64,000 nucleotides of DNA from Thermoflexibacter ruber (GCF_900113045.1 NZ_FONY01000008.1:100368-164367); one strand, 5' to 3'; positions 1 to 8,947 are shown, counted from the stretch's first letter. Translations and numbers: made by a program. The notes: generated by a model from the sequence alone, not told the origin.

Positions 1-2
1 TC

Positions 3-1763
3 AATCCCGATGCGGTCAAAGATGTAAAACTCATCAAAGGTGGGATTCCTGCCCAATACGGTGGCAGACTTTCCTCTCTCTTAGATGTGCGTATGAAAGA
101 AGGCAATAGCAAAAGATTTGAAATGAACGGAGGCATCGGGGCTATTTTTAGTCGCCTTTCCATAGAAGCTCCCATAGTCAAAGACAAAGCCTCTTTCATC
201 GTAGCGGCTCGTAGGTCTTACATAGATGTTTTGGCAAAACCTTTCCTAAGTTCTGATTTGAGAGGTAGCCAATTTTACTTTTATGACCTAACAGCTAAAG
301 TAAACTATACGATTAATCCCAAAAATACAGTATTTGTTTCAGGCTATTTTGGGCGAGATGTGTTTGGCTCGGGCTTCAAGTTCAACTGGGGAAATGCGAC
401 CAGCACAGTGCGTTGGAATCACCTATTTAGCGATAGGTTATTTATGAACCTAACGGCATTCTATAGCAACTATGACTATGAAATAGGCTTCAAAGACGAT
501 GTGAACCGCTCTCGCTTTGATTGGAACTCCAATATTATCAATTATAGCGTCAAACCTGATTTTACCTATTTTCTCAATACAAAAAATACTATTAAGTTCG
601 GGGCGCAAAGCATTCTGTATGACTTCCGACCCGGCAATGCGGTGATTACCAGCAATGATATCAAGAGCGACATTAGTTTAGACCCTAAGTATGCCTTAGA
701 ATCTGGGTTTTACATAGACAATGAGCAAAAAATAGGTGAAAAATTGACCTTGCAATACGGTTTTCGCTATTCTACTTTCCAATACATGGGCAAGGGCGAA
801 GCCTACGAGTTTGGACAGGAAAAACCCAATACGCGCCGTCCTGTAATCAGTGTAAAAAGCTACGACCAATGGGAAACTATCCAAAACTATGGCAATTTTG
901 AGCCAAGATTTTCTATGAATCTCGAACTCAATGCTACTACTTCTCTCAAAGCAAGTTACAATAGAATGGTACAGTATTTACACTTAGTATCCAATACTGC
1001 TGCTGCTACTCCCGTAGACGTTTGGACTCCAAGCACCAACAATATTAAGCCACAACTTGCCGACCAGTTTGCCGTAGGGCTTTTTAAAAATTTCCAAGAC
1101 AACACTTATGAAACTTCTGTAGAGGTATATTACAAAGATATGCAAAATCAGTTAGATTTCATAGATAACTCTGACTTACTCTTAAACCGATTTTTGGAGG
1201 GGGACTTATTACAAGGTATTGGCAGGGCTTATGGGGCAGAACTTTATGTAAAAAAGAATAAAGGAAAACTGACAGGCTGGATAAGCTATACTCTATCAAG
1301 AACCGAAAGACAGGTAGAAGGACTAAATAACGGCAATTGGTTTCCAAACCGCTATGACCGTCCTCACAACTTAAATACTTCGGTAAGCTACGAGTTCAAT
1401 GAGTACTGGAGTGCCTCTGCAAACTTTGTTCTTCAGTCAGGAACGCCTGTAACCTTCCCTACAAGCAGGGTGCAAGTGCAGGACTATGTAATTCCATACA
1501 ATGTAGAAGCGACAAGGAACAATTTTAGAGTGCCTACTTACCACCGTTTGGACTTTTCAGTAACCAAAATTAATAGAAAGAAAAAACCGAATCAACGTTG
1601 GGAAAGTAACTGGGTATTTTCAGTATATAATGCTTACAATCGCCGTAACCCTTTTACTATTTACTTCCGTAGAAATCAAGATGTTCCTTTGAATACAGAG
1701 GCGGTGCGTTTGGCTATCATTGGTTCTATCGTTCCTGCGGTTTCGTATAATTTTAAATTTTAA
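3..1763 (+). CDS. TonB-dependent outer-membrane receptor, C-terminal part (5' end outside window)
   Basis: The frame is open from base 3, so the gene begins left of the window; a GTG at 87 is only an internal codon. The first visible residues include GGIPAQYGGRLSSLLDVRMKEG, the end of a TonB-receptor plug domain, followed by about 550 residues of alternating aromatic-rich beta-strands and a terminal Phe (SYNFKF), as expected for an outer-membrane beta-barrel recognised by the BAM complex. Receptors of this class import ligands across the outer membrane using TonB energy. The DUF4249 lipoprotein follows 107 bases downstream on the same strand, the usual pairing in Cytophagales. The ligand cannot be told from sequence. 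Receptor class is near certain; the exact subfamily is not. Confidence 0.93.
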   Translation, partial: NPDAVKDVKLIKGGIPAQYGGRLSSLLDVRMKEGNSKRFEMNGGIGAIFSRLSIEAPIVKDKASFIVAARRSYIDVLAKPFLSSDLRGSQFYFYDLTAKVNYTINPKNTVFVSGYFGRDVFGSGFKFNWGNATSTVRWNHLFSDRLFMNLTAFYSNYDYEIGFKDDVNRSRFDWNSNIINYSVKPDFTYFLNTKNTIKFGAQSILYDFRPGNAVITSNDIKSDISLDPKYALESGFYIDNEQKIGEKLTLQYGFRYSTFQYMGKGEAYEFGQEKPNTRRPVISVKSYDQWETIQNYGNFEPRFSMNLELNATTSLKASYNRMVQYLHLVSNTAAATPVDVWTPSTNNIKPQLADQFAVGLFKNFQDNTYETSVEVYYKDMQNQLDFIDNSDLLLNRFLEGDLLQGIGRAYGAELYVKKNKGKLTGWISYTLSRTERQVEGLNNGNWFPNRYDRPHNLNTSVSYEFNEYWSASANFVLQSGTPVTFPTSRVQVQDYVIPYNVEATRNNFRVPTYHRLDFSVTKINRKKKPNQRWESNWVFSVYNAYNRRNPFTIYFRRNQDVPLNTEAVRLAIIGSIVPAVSYNFKF

Positions 1764-1870
1764 AATTATGAAACAAGGTAATATGGATTAGGCTAATAAA
1801 TACCGATGAAATTGAATCCCAAGAAGTAAAACTATTCAACTGTCTAACTATTTAAATCATAGAAATAACA

Positions 1871-2779
1871 ATGAAAATCAATAAATTAACTCTATATATT
1901 CTTTTTATTCTGCCTTTCTTTTCCTCTTGCGAAGATGTAATAAAAGTAAATTTGAATGAGAGCAAGGAAATTTTGACCATAGACGCTTTTATCAACCAAC
2001 AGGCAGAGAAGCAAGTAATTAGGCTTTCTCTGACTTCTCCTTACTTTCAAAATGAGGCTACTCCACCTGTTAGAGGCGCAACTGTTGCGGTAACTAATCA
2101 AACCGGTGGAGGAGTCTTTCAATTTGTGGACAAAGGCAATGGAAACTACGAATACCAAGCTAATAATCCCATAGGTAAGGTAGGTGATGACTACTTGCTC
2201 ACTGTAACTTATCAAGAGAATATCTATACTTCTCGCTGTACTTCTAATCGTACTACGGTTATAGATTCTATTGTTTATGAGTACGATGAGAAAGAAAATA
2301 ATCCGAACAGCAAAGCGGGCTACTATGCAAGTTTTTACGGAGTAGATGCCAAAGGAAAGCAAGATTTTTATTGGATTAGAAGCTACAAAAACAATGTTTT
2401 TGTTAGCAATCCTTTCAATATCAACTATGCTGCAGATGCTACTCGTAATAGTACGCCCGGTCTGCTTGGTTCAGACGGCTTGCTTTTCATTCCCCCTATT
2501 CGTAACCGCATTACAGATGATAACGACCCATTCCAAAAAGGGGATAGCCTAAGAGTAGAAATTTGGTCGATTAACTCTGATACTTACGAGTTTTTGCGTC
2601 AAGTAGAGGCGCAGATGCTCAATGGAGGTTTGTTTGCTCGTATCCCTGAAAATGTAAGAACAAATATCTCGGCTCAAAACCCAGCAAACAAGGTCTTAGG
2701 GTGGTTTTGTGTATCTGAAATCAATCGTAGGGGGGTGATTATCAAAGAACTAAAAAAAGGAGAAAAAGGTAAAGGCTAA
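1871..2779 (+). CDS. DUF4249 family lipoprotein, receptor partner
   Basis: 302 residues. The N-terminus (MKINKLTLYILFILPFFSSC) is a lipoprotein signal with the lipobox Cys at residue 20, so the mature protein should be lipid-anchored, probably in the outer membrane. The body matches what I know of DUF4249: an early 'LTIDAFIN' strand, a beta-sandwich with 'V.GA.V.V.....G..F.F.D.GNG.Y', then a C-terminal half with 'GWFCVSEI..RGV'. Such genes commonly follow a TonB-dependent receptor, as here, and the pair is likely co-transcribed. The role is presumed to be ligand capture or receptor accessory; no biochemical function is established to my knowledge. It ends at a strong terminator. Confidence 0.85.
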   Translation: MKINKLTLYILFILPFFSSCEDVIKVNLNESKEILTIDAFINQQAEKQVIRLSLTSPYFQNEATPPVRGATVAVTNQTGGGVFQFVDKGNGNYEYQANNPIGKVGDDYLLTVTYQENIYTSRCTSNRTTVIDSIVYEYDEKENNPNSKAGYYASFYGVDAKGKQDFYWIRSYKNNVFVSNPFNINYAADATRNSTPGLLGSDGLLFIPPIRNRITDDNDPFQKGDSLRVEIWSINSDTYEFLRQVEAQMLNGGLFARIPENVRTNISAQNPANKVLGWFCVSEINRRGVIIKELKKGEKGKG

Positions 2780-2795
2780 AAAATACTATGATTGC

Positions 2796-2831
2796 AAGTA
2801 AGTCAGTTACTAAAAACTGACTTACTTTTTT
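2796..2831 (+). terminator. Rho-independent terminator after the receptor/DUF4249 pair
   Basis: A perfect 13-bp stem (AAGTAAGTCAGTT at 2796-2808, AACTGACTTACTT at 2815-2827) with a 6-base loop runs straight into a T-tract ending at 2831. It lies 16 bases past the DUF4249 stop and touches the stop codon of the convergent OmpA-family gene. The T-tract is on the + strand only. Confidence 0.9.
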
Positions 2832-5082
2832 ACTGTTCTATAATTTCAATTCTGTCGTTTTCATTTCTCCCGTTTTCTGTATTTGTATTAGCAATAGGAG
2901 CAAGCGAGCCTAAGCCTTTAGGCTTTATACGGTCTTTATCAAACTTATAGATTTTCATGAGTTCATCTACTATCACCTGTGCCCTACGCTCTGAAAGAGC
3001 GATGTCTTTGCCTAAGTCCTTGCCTTTTGCTACATGGCTAATGATGTAATATTTCTTGTCAGGATTATTTCTTAGATACATTGCCAAGAGGTAAATAGAA
3101 AAAGAAGCATCTTCTCTCAGTTCAGTAGAAACCTCATTCTTGAAGTTAATCTGCTTCATTATTGCCCTGCCATTGGTAGATAACATCATGGAAATTTGAC
3201 CATTGACCAATTCTTCTATACTTCCCGCTGAGGTAGGAGCGCTGACGAAGGCATTGTTGGTTGATAGTTGTTGGTTGCTGGTTGTTGGTTGTTGGATAGT
3301 TGAATAGTTAAATTGTTGATTGTTTGCTGTTGGATTGGAAATTCCAGATTGAAGATTATTCATTCCAGATTGATTTTCATTCACCACAAAATTTCTTTTT
3401 ATTTTCTCATTATCAGGAATTAAGGTCAAAGAAGGATTAATCAGAGAACTTTGGGTTTCCAATACTTTCCCACTTTCATCTACGACCAATTCATTTTTTT
3501 GCGTTGGGGCTACAAAATAAGGCTTGTTGCTTGCCACAGGTACGCTATAATCTCTTTTCAAATCTTTTTCTACAATCACCACTTCGTAATTTCTCCCAAA
3601 CGAGCCTACTTGAATCCATCTATTTATGTTATCTTTGGTAAACTCTACAGTGGCTAAGGGTCCGTCATTCGTCAAAACCCTGCCACCATATTTTTTAACC
3701 ATTGCAATATAGTGATTTACAACGCTTTCATCACTTGGAGGATTTACTCCCTCCCCAGCGAAGGCGTAGTTAATTTGATACTTATAGCCTGACAATTTGT
3801 AGCCCAAATAAAAATCTTCCTCTTTGTACTCTGCGATGATATAGCCATTCATGCGTGGCAAAAGTGCGTAGTCCCTGCTCCCCTGCTTATCTTGGTTGCT
3901 ATAAAAATTTTGAGCAGTTTCTTTGATTGCTTGTTGGTTACTGATAGTTGGTTGTTGATAATTGTTAGTTGTTAGTTGTTGGTTGTTAGTTGGTTGGATA
4001 TTGGTAATCTGAATATTAGGTTGAAAGACCTTGGTTTGTTGTTGATTGTTTATAGTTGGTTGTTGAATAGTTGAATAGTTAGATTGTTGCGGTTCGCCGT
4101 TACGATTGTTAATTGTTAATTGATTATTGCTAATTGTTGCAGATTCATTCACTACAAAGTTCCTGCCTGTATTGTCTAAGGCTTTGGTTGCTTGCAACTG
4201 TGTCATTTTCACCTCTTTGTCATCAATAATTTTTTTATCTTCTGCCACTACAATTTGAGATTTTTGTGTAGCATTGACATCGTAGGGCTTGTTTTTTACC
4301 ACAGGCGCATTGTAGTCTTTTTTCAAGTCTTTCTCCACCACAATTAGCTCATACTCATTGCCAAACGAACCTATTTGAATCCATCTATTTACATTGTCTT
4401 TGACAAATTCCATCGTCGCCAAAGCACCGTCATTGGTCAGGATTTTACCGTTATATTTTTTTACATGGTTAATGTAGTGATTTACAAGACTTTCGTCAGC
4501 AGGTGGATTTTTTGTGCTATCTGCATACACATAGTTGATTTGGTACTTGTAACCTGCAAGTTTGAAGCCCATATAAAAGTCCTCTTCCTTGTAATCCCAA
4601 ATTACATAGCCTTGATAACGGGGTAATAAACTGTAATCTTTGCTTCCCAAAATATCTTTGGCATCAGCAAAAAAGATTCCTCCTTCCTCTTGCTTGCTTT
4701 GCTCTTTTTCTATCAAAATAAGTTCATAAGAGCTTGGTTTTAAAATCTTTAGCTGTAACCACACATCAGTTTTTTCTTTTGGAAACTCCAAAGTAACTGT
4801 GCCTTTCTGTTGGGTTAAAATTTTCCCATTTCGCAGATTGACCTGCGAAATGTAGTGATTCAACACTTTTTCAGCTTCAGGTGGTACGTCGGTACCCGTA
4901 AAATTGTACTTGATATGATATTTTTCCCCACGCTTCGTTCCCTGCACCATGAAAGGTGTTTGTTGCTGATAGACAGCCGTAAAGCCCGAAAAGGCGGTTA
5001 AGTCGTTATAAATGGGTTTGTTCTGTGCCGAAAGTGAGGCAAAACAGCAAAAAAACAAAATAGGAAGTAAAAAATTTTTCAT
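2830..5082 (-). CDS. OmpA-family protein with three repeated N-terminal modules
   Basis: 750 residues from the ATG at 5082, chosen because it opens a clear signal peptide (MKNFLLPILFFCCFASLSAQ). The frame continues 35 codons upstream, but that part lies in hairpin repeats. Three related modules of about 110 residues follow; modules two and three are very alike ('DY.LLPR..GY....YKEEDFY.G.KL.GYKYQINY', 'PP.DE..VNHYI..VKKY.G.ILTNDG.LAT.EF'). They loosely recall the DUF4892 region of some OmpA proteins, which is tentative. Gln/Asn-rich linkers separate the modules. The last 130 residues are an OmpA-type peptidoglycan-binding domain, with LSERRA and NDRIEI present, but the usual HTD motif reads HVA, so the Asp that contacts peptidoglycan is missing. 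Probably periplasmic and wall-associated. It is the last gene of the T9SS-linked minus-strand group. Confidence 0.8.
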   Translation of the reverse strand: MKNFLLPILFFCCFASLSAQNKPIYNDLTAFSGFTAVYQQQTPFMVQGTKRGEKYHIKYNFTGTDVPPEAEKVLNHYISQVNLRNGKILTQQKGTVTLEFPKEKTDVWLQLKILKPSSYELILIEKEQSKQEEGGIFFADAKDILGSKDYSLLPRYQGYVIWDYKEEDFYMGFKLAGYKYQINYVYADSTKNPPADESLVNHYINHVKKYNGKILTNDGALATMEFVKDNVNRWIQIGSFGNEYELIVVEKDLKKDYNAPVVKNKPYDVNATQKSQIVVAEDKKIIDDKEVKMTQLQATKALDNTGRNFVVNESATISNNQLTINNRNGEPQQSNYSTIQQPTINNQQQTKVFQPNIQITNIQPTNNQQLTTNNYQQPTISNQQAIKETAQNFYSNQDKQGSRDYALLPRMNGYIIAEYKEEDFYLGYKLSGYKYQINYAFAGEGVNPPSDESVVNHYIAMVKKYGGRVLTNDGPLATVEFTKDNINRWIQVGSFGRNYEVVIVEKDLKRDYSVPVASNKPYFVAPTQKNELVVDESGKVLETQSSLINPSLTLIPDNEKIKRNFVVNENQSGMNNLQSGISNPTANNQQFNYSTIQQPTTSNQQLSTNNAFVSAPTSAGSIEELVNGQISMMLSTNGRAIMKQINFKNEVSTELREDASFSIYLLAMYLRNNPDKKYYIISHVAKGKDLGKDIALSERRAQVIVDELMKIYKFDKDRIKPKGLGSLAPIANTNTENGRNENDRIEIIEQ
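3253..3345. repeat. In-frame simple repeat encoding Asn/Gln-rich linker
   Basis: Runs of GTTGGTTGTTGGAT-like units on the + strand encode NNQQ/TSNQQ/TNN strings in the OmpA-family protein between its third module and the OmpA domain. The units are imperfect, so some divergence has built up. Confidence 0.6.
3930..4135. repeat. Second in-frame simple repeat encoding Gln/Asn-rich linker
   Basis: About 200 bases of TTGGTTGTTGATA/GTTAGTTGTTGG-type units encode a long Q/N/T-rich linker (QQPTINNQQQ, NQQLTTNNYQQ) between modules two and three of the same OmpA-family protein. It is the same repeat type as at 3253-3345. Confidence 0.65.
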
Positions 5083-5101
5083 ATATGCAATATTTCTTTC
5101 T

Positions 5102-5257
5102 GTCCCTAATGGGGCTTTGTAATTCTTGTTTATCTCTTTTACGACAAAACGGTCATGCCTAACGGCATCAAATACAAAAAATTTCAATAAAGCCCCTTAG
5201 GGGCAGCCGCTTTGTAGCACATCAATTATATCAACACGCCAAAGTCCCGTTAGGGAC
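5102..5257. repeat. Cluster of four short palindromic hairpin repeats
   Basis: Four inverted repeats with a TAA or TTA centre: GTCCCTAATGGGGC (5102-5115), TGCCTAACGGCA (5156-5167), GCCCCTTAGGGGC (5192-5204) and GTCCCGTTAGGGAC (5244-5257). The arms differ between copies yet stay largely complementary. The cluster sits between the OmpA-family gene and the PorE-like gene and accounts for the spurious N-terminal extension of the OmpA frame. It resembles REP-type intergenic elements; no transposase is nearby. Confidence 0.7.
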
Positions 5258-5281
5258 GCAACTAAATCATGCAAACAATAC

Positions 5282-7273
5282 CTAATACGACAAAATCACA
5301 ATCTCCGTCCTTCTGTTTAACTGATGTTCTTCTTCATTACAATCCTTAAAATCAGGACAATCTACCGCTAACTTATTCTCTCCAAAGGAATTAACTACTA
5401 ATCTCTCGGGGTCTATGCCTCTGGAAACCAAGTAGTGATACGAAGCTCTTGACCTACGCTGTGCCAATCGAATGTTGTAATAGTTAGTTGCTCTGGTATC
5501 TGTATGCGAAGACAACTCGATTTTTAGCGTAGGGTATTGATTCATAATCTCAATCACCCTGTCCAATTCTTTTGCCGCATCGGGTCTGATGTAATATTTA
5601 TCAAAGTCAAAGTACACATTGGTAACTTCTATGACCTTCACGTTCGGATTGCCTTTGTACCTAAATCTTGGCTTGTCCTTATTGGGTTGTGGGGTATTGT
5701 CGGCAAAAACCTCAATGGGGCGAATAGGAATATAAATCGTATCGTTAATGTCTTCGCCACCTACTAAACATCTCAGTAGTTTTTCTTCTGAAAGTTTAGA
5801 ATTACCCTCCTCGAAGCCTTCTTTGAACGCCTTTAAATCGTAATTTGTTCTGAGTTTTGTCTTAAAAGTGTAAATAGAATCGTTTAAACTCTCCGCTGGG
5901 AAATTAACTGCAGTTTCTACCTCTATGCCCTCTACTTTGGCATTTTTGATGATTTCATTCGTTTTTTCATTGACTACCACCACGATAAATTTGCAAGTTT
6001 TGCGCTTAAAAGTATAAATGTCATCATCTCCTACGCCTCCTTCACGGTTGGAAGTAAAATATCCTTCTTCTCTCTCTTCGTCAAAAATATAACCAAAATC
6101 GTCTTGGCTACTATTAAGCGGAGCACCCAAGTTTTGTGGTGCAGTAAATTTCCCATTTTTATTGCGAGAAACAAACATATCCAAGCCACCTAAACCAGCA
6201 TGACCGTCAGAGGAAAAGTACAAATCTTCGTTTTCATCTATAAAAGGAAACATCTCATTGCCTTTGGTATTGATTTCTGCACCTAAGTTTACAGGTCTGC
6301 TCCACTTCCCTCTGCTGTAAACACTTTTGTAAATGTCTGTGCCTCCGTATCCTCCCGGCATATCTGAGGCAAAATACAAGGTTCTTCCGTCGGTAGAGAG
6401 CGTTGGATGTCCTACCGAATATTCATTGTTATTATAAGGAAATTCTTTAATATTGCCCCAATCCCCATTTTCGCTACTCGTATTGGCAAAGTACAATTTC
6501 AGTTTATTGGTTTTGTCCTTGCTTGTTTTGTATTTTCCATTCAAATAGTTATTGCGGGTAAAAATAATGGAATCTTGGGAAGGGAAAAAAGTAACAGGTC
6601 CTTCGTGGTAGCGAGAGTTCAAACGTTGGTTGAGCTTTTCTACCCCTTCGCCTCCGCTCGTATAGTACAAGTCCAAAAATTCCGTTTTGTTCCATTGAAA
6701 AGTGTGCTTTACCTGTCTTATGCTTCCATCTTTGCGATTAGAGCAGAAAACAATGCCTTCCCTGAAAAACATAGGGCTAAAATCTGCCTGTTCAGAGTTA
6801 AATTCTGCCAATTGGATTTTGTAGCGAGCCGAATCCTTGTAAAAATTTGCCATCACTGAGTCGTTGTAACTCATGGCAAATTTGCTTCCTCTTGGGTCAG
6901 CCTTTGCTGCTTGTGCGTAGGCATTATACCACTTTTGCGATTCTTTGTACTTGCCATTTTTTGCCAAAGATTGAGCATAGTACAACTTATTGATTGGATG
7001 CGACTTAGGTGTTTCTACCACCTTCGCATACCATTTTTCAGCGTTCTTGCTATCATTGATTTTGCGGTAGCAATGTGCCAACTTTTCGGTGGCTTCTGCA
7101 TTTTCTGGGTTTGCTGCCACAATCGCCTCATACATCTGAATCGCATCAGCGTAGTGGTACTGCTCGTACTTTTTGTTTGCCAAAGTCATGCGAAGCACTT
7201 GGGCATGAGCAAGCGAGCCAATGAATAAAAAAATGAGTATGGTGAGTATGCACTCCGCATATATTTTTTTCAT
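5282..7273 (-). CDS. PorE-like T9SS accessory protein (TPR, beta-propeller, CRD, OmpA)
   Basis: 663 residues. A signal peptide (cut near AHA-Q at residue 25) is followed by TPR helices (about 30-150, 'NPENAEATEKLAHCYRKIND'), a PD40/WD40-like beta-propeller (about 155-440, with blades such as 'STDGRTLYFASDMPGG.GGTDIY' and 'FSSDGHAGLGGLDMF'), a carboxypeptidase-regulatory-like beta domain (about 445-520), and an OmpA C-terminal domain (about 555-663) with HTD and NRRTEI intact for peptidoglycan binding. This order is that described for PorE of Porphyromonas gingivalis, a periplasmic T9SS component that contacts PorP and the cell wall. Proteins of this architecture are often encoded with PorP/SprF partners, and one lies 1.7 kb upstream here. 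Whether this copy serves the core T9SS or this adhesin only cannot be told. Confidence 0.85.
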   Translation of the reverse strand: MKKIYAECILTILIFLFIGSLAHAQVLRMTLANKKYEQYHYADAIQMYEAIVAANPENAEATEKLAHCYRKINDSKNAEKWYAKVVETPKSHPINKLYYAQSLAKNGKYKESQKWYNAYAQAAKADPRGSKFAMSYNDSVMANFYKDSARYKIQLAEFNSEQADFSPMFFREGIVFCSNRKDGSIRQVKHTFQWNKTEFLDLYYTSGGEGVEKLNQRLNSRYHEGPVTFFPSQDSIIFTRNNYLNGKYKTSKDKTNKLKLYFANTSSENGDWGNIKEFPYNNNEYSVGHPTLSTDGRTLYFASDMPGGYGGTDIYKSVYSRGKWSRPVNLGAEINTKGNEMFPFIDENEDLYFSSDGHAGLGGLDMFVSRNKNGKFTAPQNLGAPLNSSQDDFGYIFDEEREEGYFTSNREGGVGDDDIYTFKRKTCKFIVVVVNEKTNEIIKNAKVEGIEVETAVNFPAESLNDSIYTFKTKLRTNYDLKAFKEGFEEGNSKLSEEKLLRCLVGGEDINDTIYIPIRPIEVFADNTPQPNKDKPRFRYKGNPNVKVIEVTNVYFDFDKYYIRPDAAKELDRVIEIMNQYPTLKIELSSHTDTRATNYYNIRLAQRRSRASYHYLVSRGIDPERLVVNSFGENKLAVDCPDFKDCNEEEHQLNRRTEIVILSY

Positions 7274-7334
7274 AAACAGTTAGTTATGAGTTTTGAATTA
7301 TAAGTTATAAGTTAGAGAAACTAATTAAAGATTA

Positions 7335-7613
7335 TTAACTGCTTATTAGTTTCTGTTTCATTTGTACAAATTCTTCTTCTGTAATCAGCCCTTTTTCCTT
7401 TAAATCGGCTAATTTTTTAATTTTATCTGCAAAGCTATTTTCGCTTACATTTTCATTTTTTATAGTTTCTTGTCTAACAATCTGAAACTTATCTTTATAA
7501 ATATCTTTGAAAAAAGCCTCAACCTCTTTTCTATCTTTATATTTACAAGAGAATAAAATTATCCCTTGTTTACCTTCATTCTCATAATTTATGCTAAGTA
7601 TCATATCTGGCAT
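7335..7613 (-). CDS. SHOCT-domain small protein, possibly the 3' half of a split gene
   Basis: 92 residues. The C-terminal 30 residues (IKKLADLKEKGLITEEEFVQMKQKL) are a SHOCT motif, a short helical hairpin usually found at protein C-termini. The N-terminal part ('MILSINYENEGKQGIILFSC') resembles the beta-strand section that precedes SHOCT in longer proteins of this type. It starts 8 bases after the stop of the 132-residue ORF at 7622-8020, which supplies the kind of N-terminus such proteins normally have. The frame extends upstream of the ATG by six sense codons into the end of that ORF, one base out of register. Function unknown. Confidence 0.7.
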   Translation of the reverse strand: MPDMILSINYENEGKQGIILFSCKYKDRKEVEAFFKDIYKDKFQIVRQETIKNENVSENSFADKIKKLADLKEKGLITEEEFVQMKQKLISS

Positions 7614-7621
7614 ATTTGCTT

Positions 7622-8020
7622 TTATTTCTTTTTACCAAATCCAGTCATACCCCCAATTATTGCATCAACGGGACCCATAATTAATCCTCCAACAATTGCC
7701 CTACCAATAATCGATTTATCTTTCAACTCATATAATTGTTCAGTATCTTCTACATTAATACTTAAAATATCCTTTTCTTTTATCCCTACAGAATAATGTT
7801 TAAAACCTTTCATCATCTCTATTTGTAAGCCCAAAGGTCTATATCTTAGATTTATCAAAGCAACAACCTCTGTAAAAAGTTTGCCATCTAAGAGAGTATC
7901 AAAAGATTCTATTCCAGAGATATATGAAACTTTATTTACTAATCTTTTTGGCGTCCAAAAGTTTTCTTTACCAAGATTATCATTTAAATCTTCTGTGCTT
8001 AAAATTTTCATATTTGCCAT
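7622..8020 (-). CDS. Hypothetical protein with Gly-rich C-terminus, upstream partner of SHOCT ORF
   Basis: 132 residues, no signal peptide. The end, 'IIGRAIVGGLIMGPVDAIIGGMTGFGKKK', is a Gly-rich hydrophobic hairpin that in many SHOCT proteins sits mid-chain, just before an 'L.INY' strand. That strand opens the next ORF (7335-7613), so the two may be halves of one ancestral gene. The end of this ORF reads GGT AAA AAG AAA TAA; a -1 slip on the A-run would continue into the SHOCT frame. Alternatively they are translationally coupled separate proteins. The N-terminal region is not recognised. Confidence 0.6.
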   Translation of the reverse strand: MANMKILSTEDLNDNLGKENFWTPKRLVNKVSYISGIESFDTLLDGKLFTEVVALINLRYRPLGLQIEMMKGFKHYSVGIKEKDILSINVEDTEQLYELKDKSIIGRAIVGGLIMGPVDAIIGGMTGFGKKK

Positions 8021-8059
8021 ATTTTGATGATAAAAGATTTAATTATGTGATGTAAGTTT

Positions 8060-8124
8060 GCCCTATAGGACTTATTAACTCATATTGACTATATTTTCTA
8101 CAAAACTGTCGTCCCTAATGGGAC
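8060..8124. repeat. Hairpin repeat pair upstream of the SHOCT locus
   Basis: GCCCTATAGGAC (8060-8071, imperfect) and GTCCCTAATGGGAC (8111-8124) belong to the same family as the copies at 5102-5257. They lie in the 117-base gap between the SHOCT locus and the Uma2 gene. Confidence 0.6.
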
Positions 8125-8137
8125 TGAATAAGCAAAT

Positions 8138-8776
8138 TTATAAAACACCCTCATAAATTTCTTTTACACTTACTTTTAGCTTAATGCTTTCTAAATCAAT
8201 CTTTTCCTCTTTGTTTTTGATAATTTTGTACGTCCAAGAGTCCTCTTTATTGCGTTTGTAATGCCACACCTGCACCTTGTCTTGGGATACAAGTAAGTAA
8301 TCGGTTAAATTTTCTATGCTTAGGTATTCCTCTACTTTATCATCTTTGTCTATTTTTTGGGTAGAAGGAGAAAGTACCTCTATTAGCACAATGGGGTTAG
8401 TTAAAAACCTATTTTCCAAATACTTACTTTGCTCTTTGTCCGTAATTACCAAATCAGGAATGCGATAATGTTCTTCTATGCCAGTCCAAATATGCGTATC
8501 TTGGTTGAAAATTTCAAAAGACGTTTTTTTCAATAGTGGAAAAATAATTCCGTGCAGATTTGAAACTAATCTTCTGTGTGCTAAGGTTGGCATTTCTCCT
8601 AAAAATTTGGTATCTAATTCAATATCAGTATTTAATAGTTTTGCAAGTAACTCGTCTTCAATCGGGTGTTCATTGGCATTTTTCCAATAAACTTGCCCTT
8701 CTACATATTCAAAGAACATTCCCGCCCTCTCACAAAGGTCTAAGTAATCTTTGACAGCTATACTTGTTGTCACCAT
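8138..8776 (-). CDS. Uma2 family protein (DUF820, PD-(D/E)XK nuclease fold)
   Basis: 212 residues. The core motifs of the Uma2/DUF820 family are present: 'YRIPDLVIT' with the catalytic-type Asp, then 'PIVLIEVLSPST' with Glu and 'DDKVEEY' carrying the Lys, which is the PD-(D/E)XK arrangement. The early 'YEYVEGQVYWKN'-type turn (here FFEYVEGQVYW) is also typical. These proteins are scattered widely in cyanobacteria and Cytophagales; their function is not established, although the fold implies a restriction-like endonuclease. It stands alone between hairpin repeats and the PorP/SprF gene and looks like a passenger rather than part of the secretion set. Confidence 0.85.
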   Translation of the reverse strand: MVTTSIAVKDYLDLCERAGMFFEYVEGQVYWKNANEHPIEDELLAKLLNTDIELDTKFLGEMPTLAHRRLVSNLHGIIFPLLKKTSFEIFNQDTHIWTGIEEHYRIPDLVITDKEQSKYLENRFLTNPIVLIEVLSPSTQKIDKDDKVEEYLSIENLTDYLLVSQDKVQVWHYKRNKEDSWTYKIIKNKEEKIDLESIKLKVSVKEIYEGVL

Positions 8777-8947
8777 AATTTTTTATTTAATTATGAATTT
8801 TAAATTATTAATTATAAATGAGTTGTGCTGAATAATTCGCATAAATACGAATATACATTTACCCAAATTTACAAATTAAAATTCTGTATTTCATTTCAGA
8901 TTCCACATTTTGCCTTTCCATTCCAGATTCTGTATTTCATTCCAAAT

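Noticed and set aside
1892..2362. 156-codon frame opposite the DUF4249 gene
   Set aside because: Antisense shadow of a well-supported lipoprotein gene; no domain or own promoter.
5083..5187. 35-codon N-terminal extension of the OmpA-family frame
   Set aside because: It lies in the hairpin-repeat cluster, and the ATG at 5082 directly starts a signal peptide.
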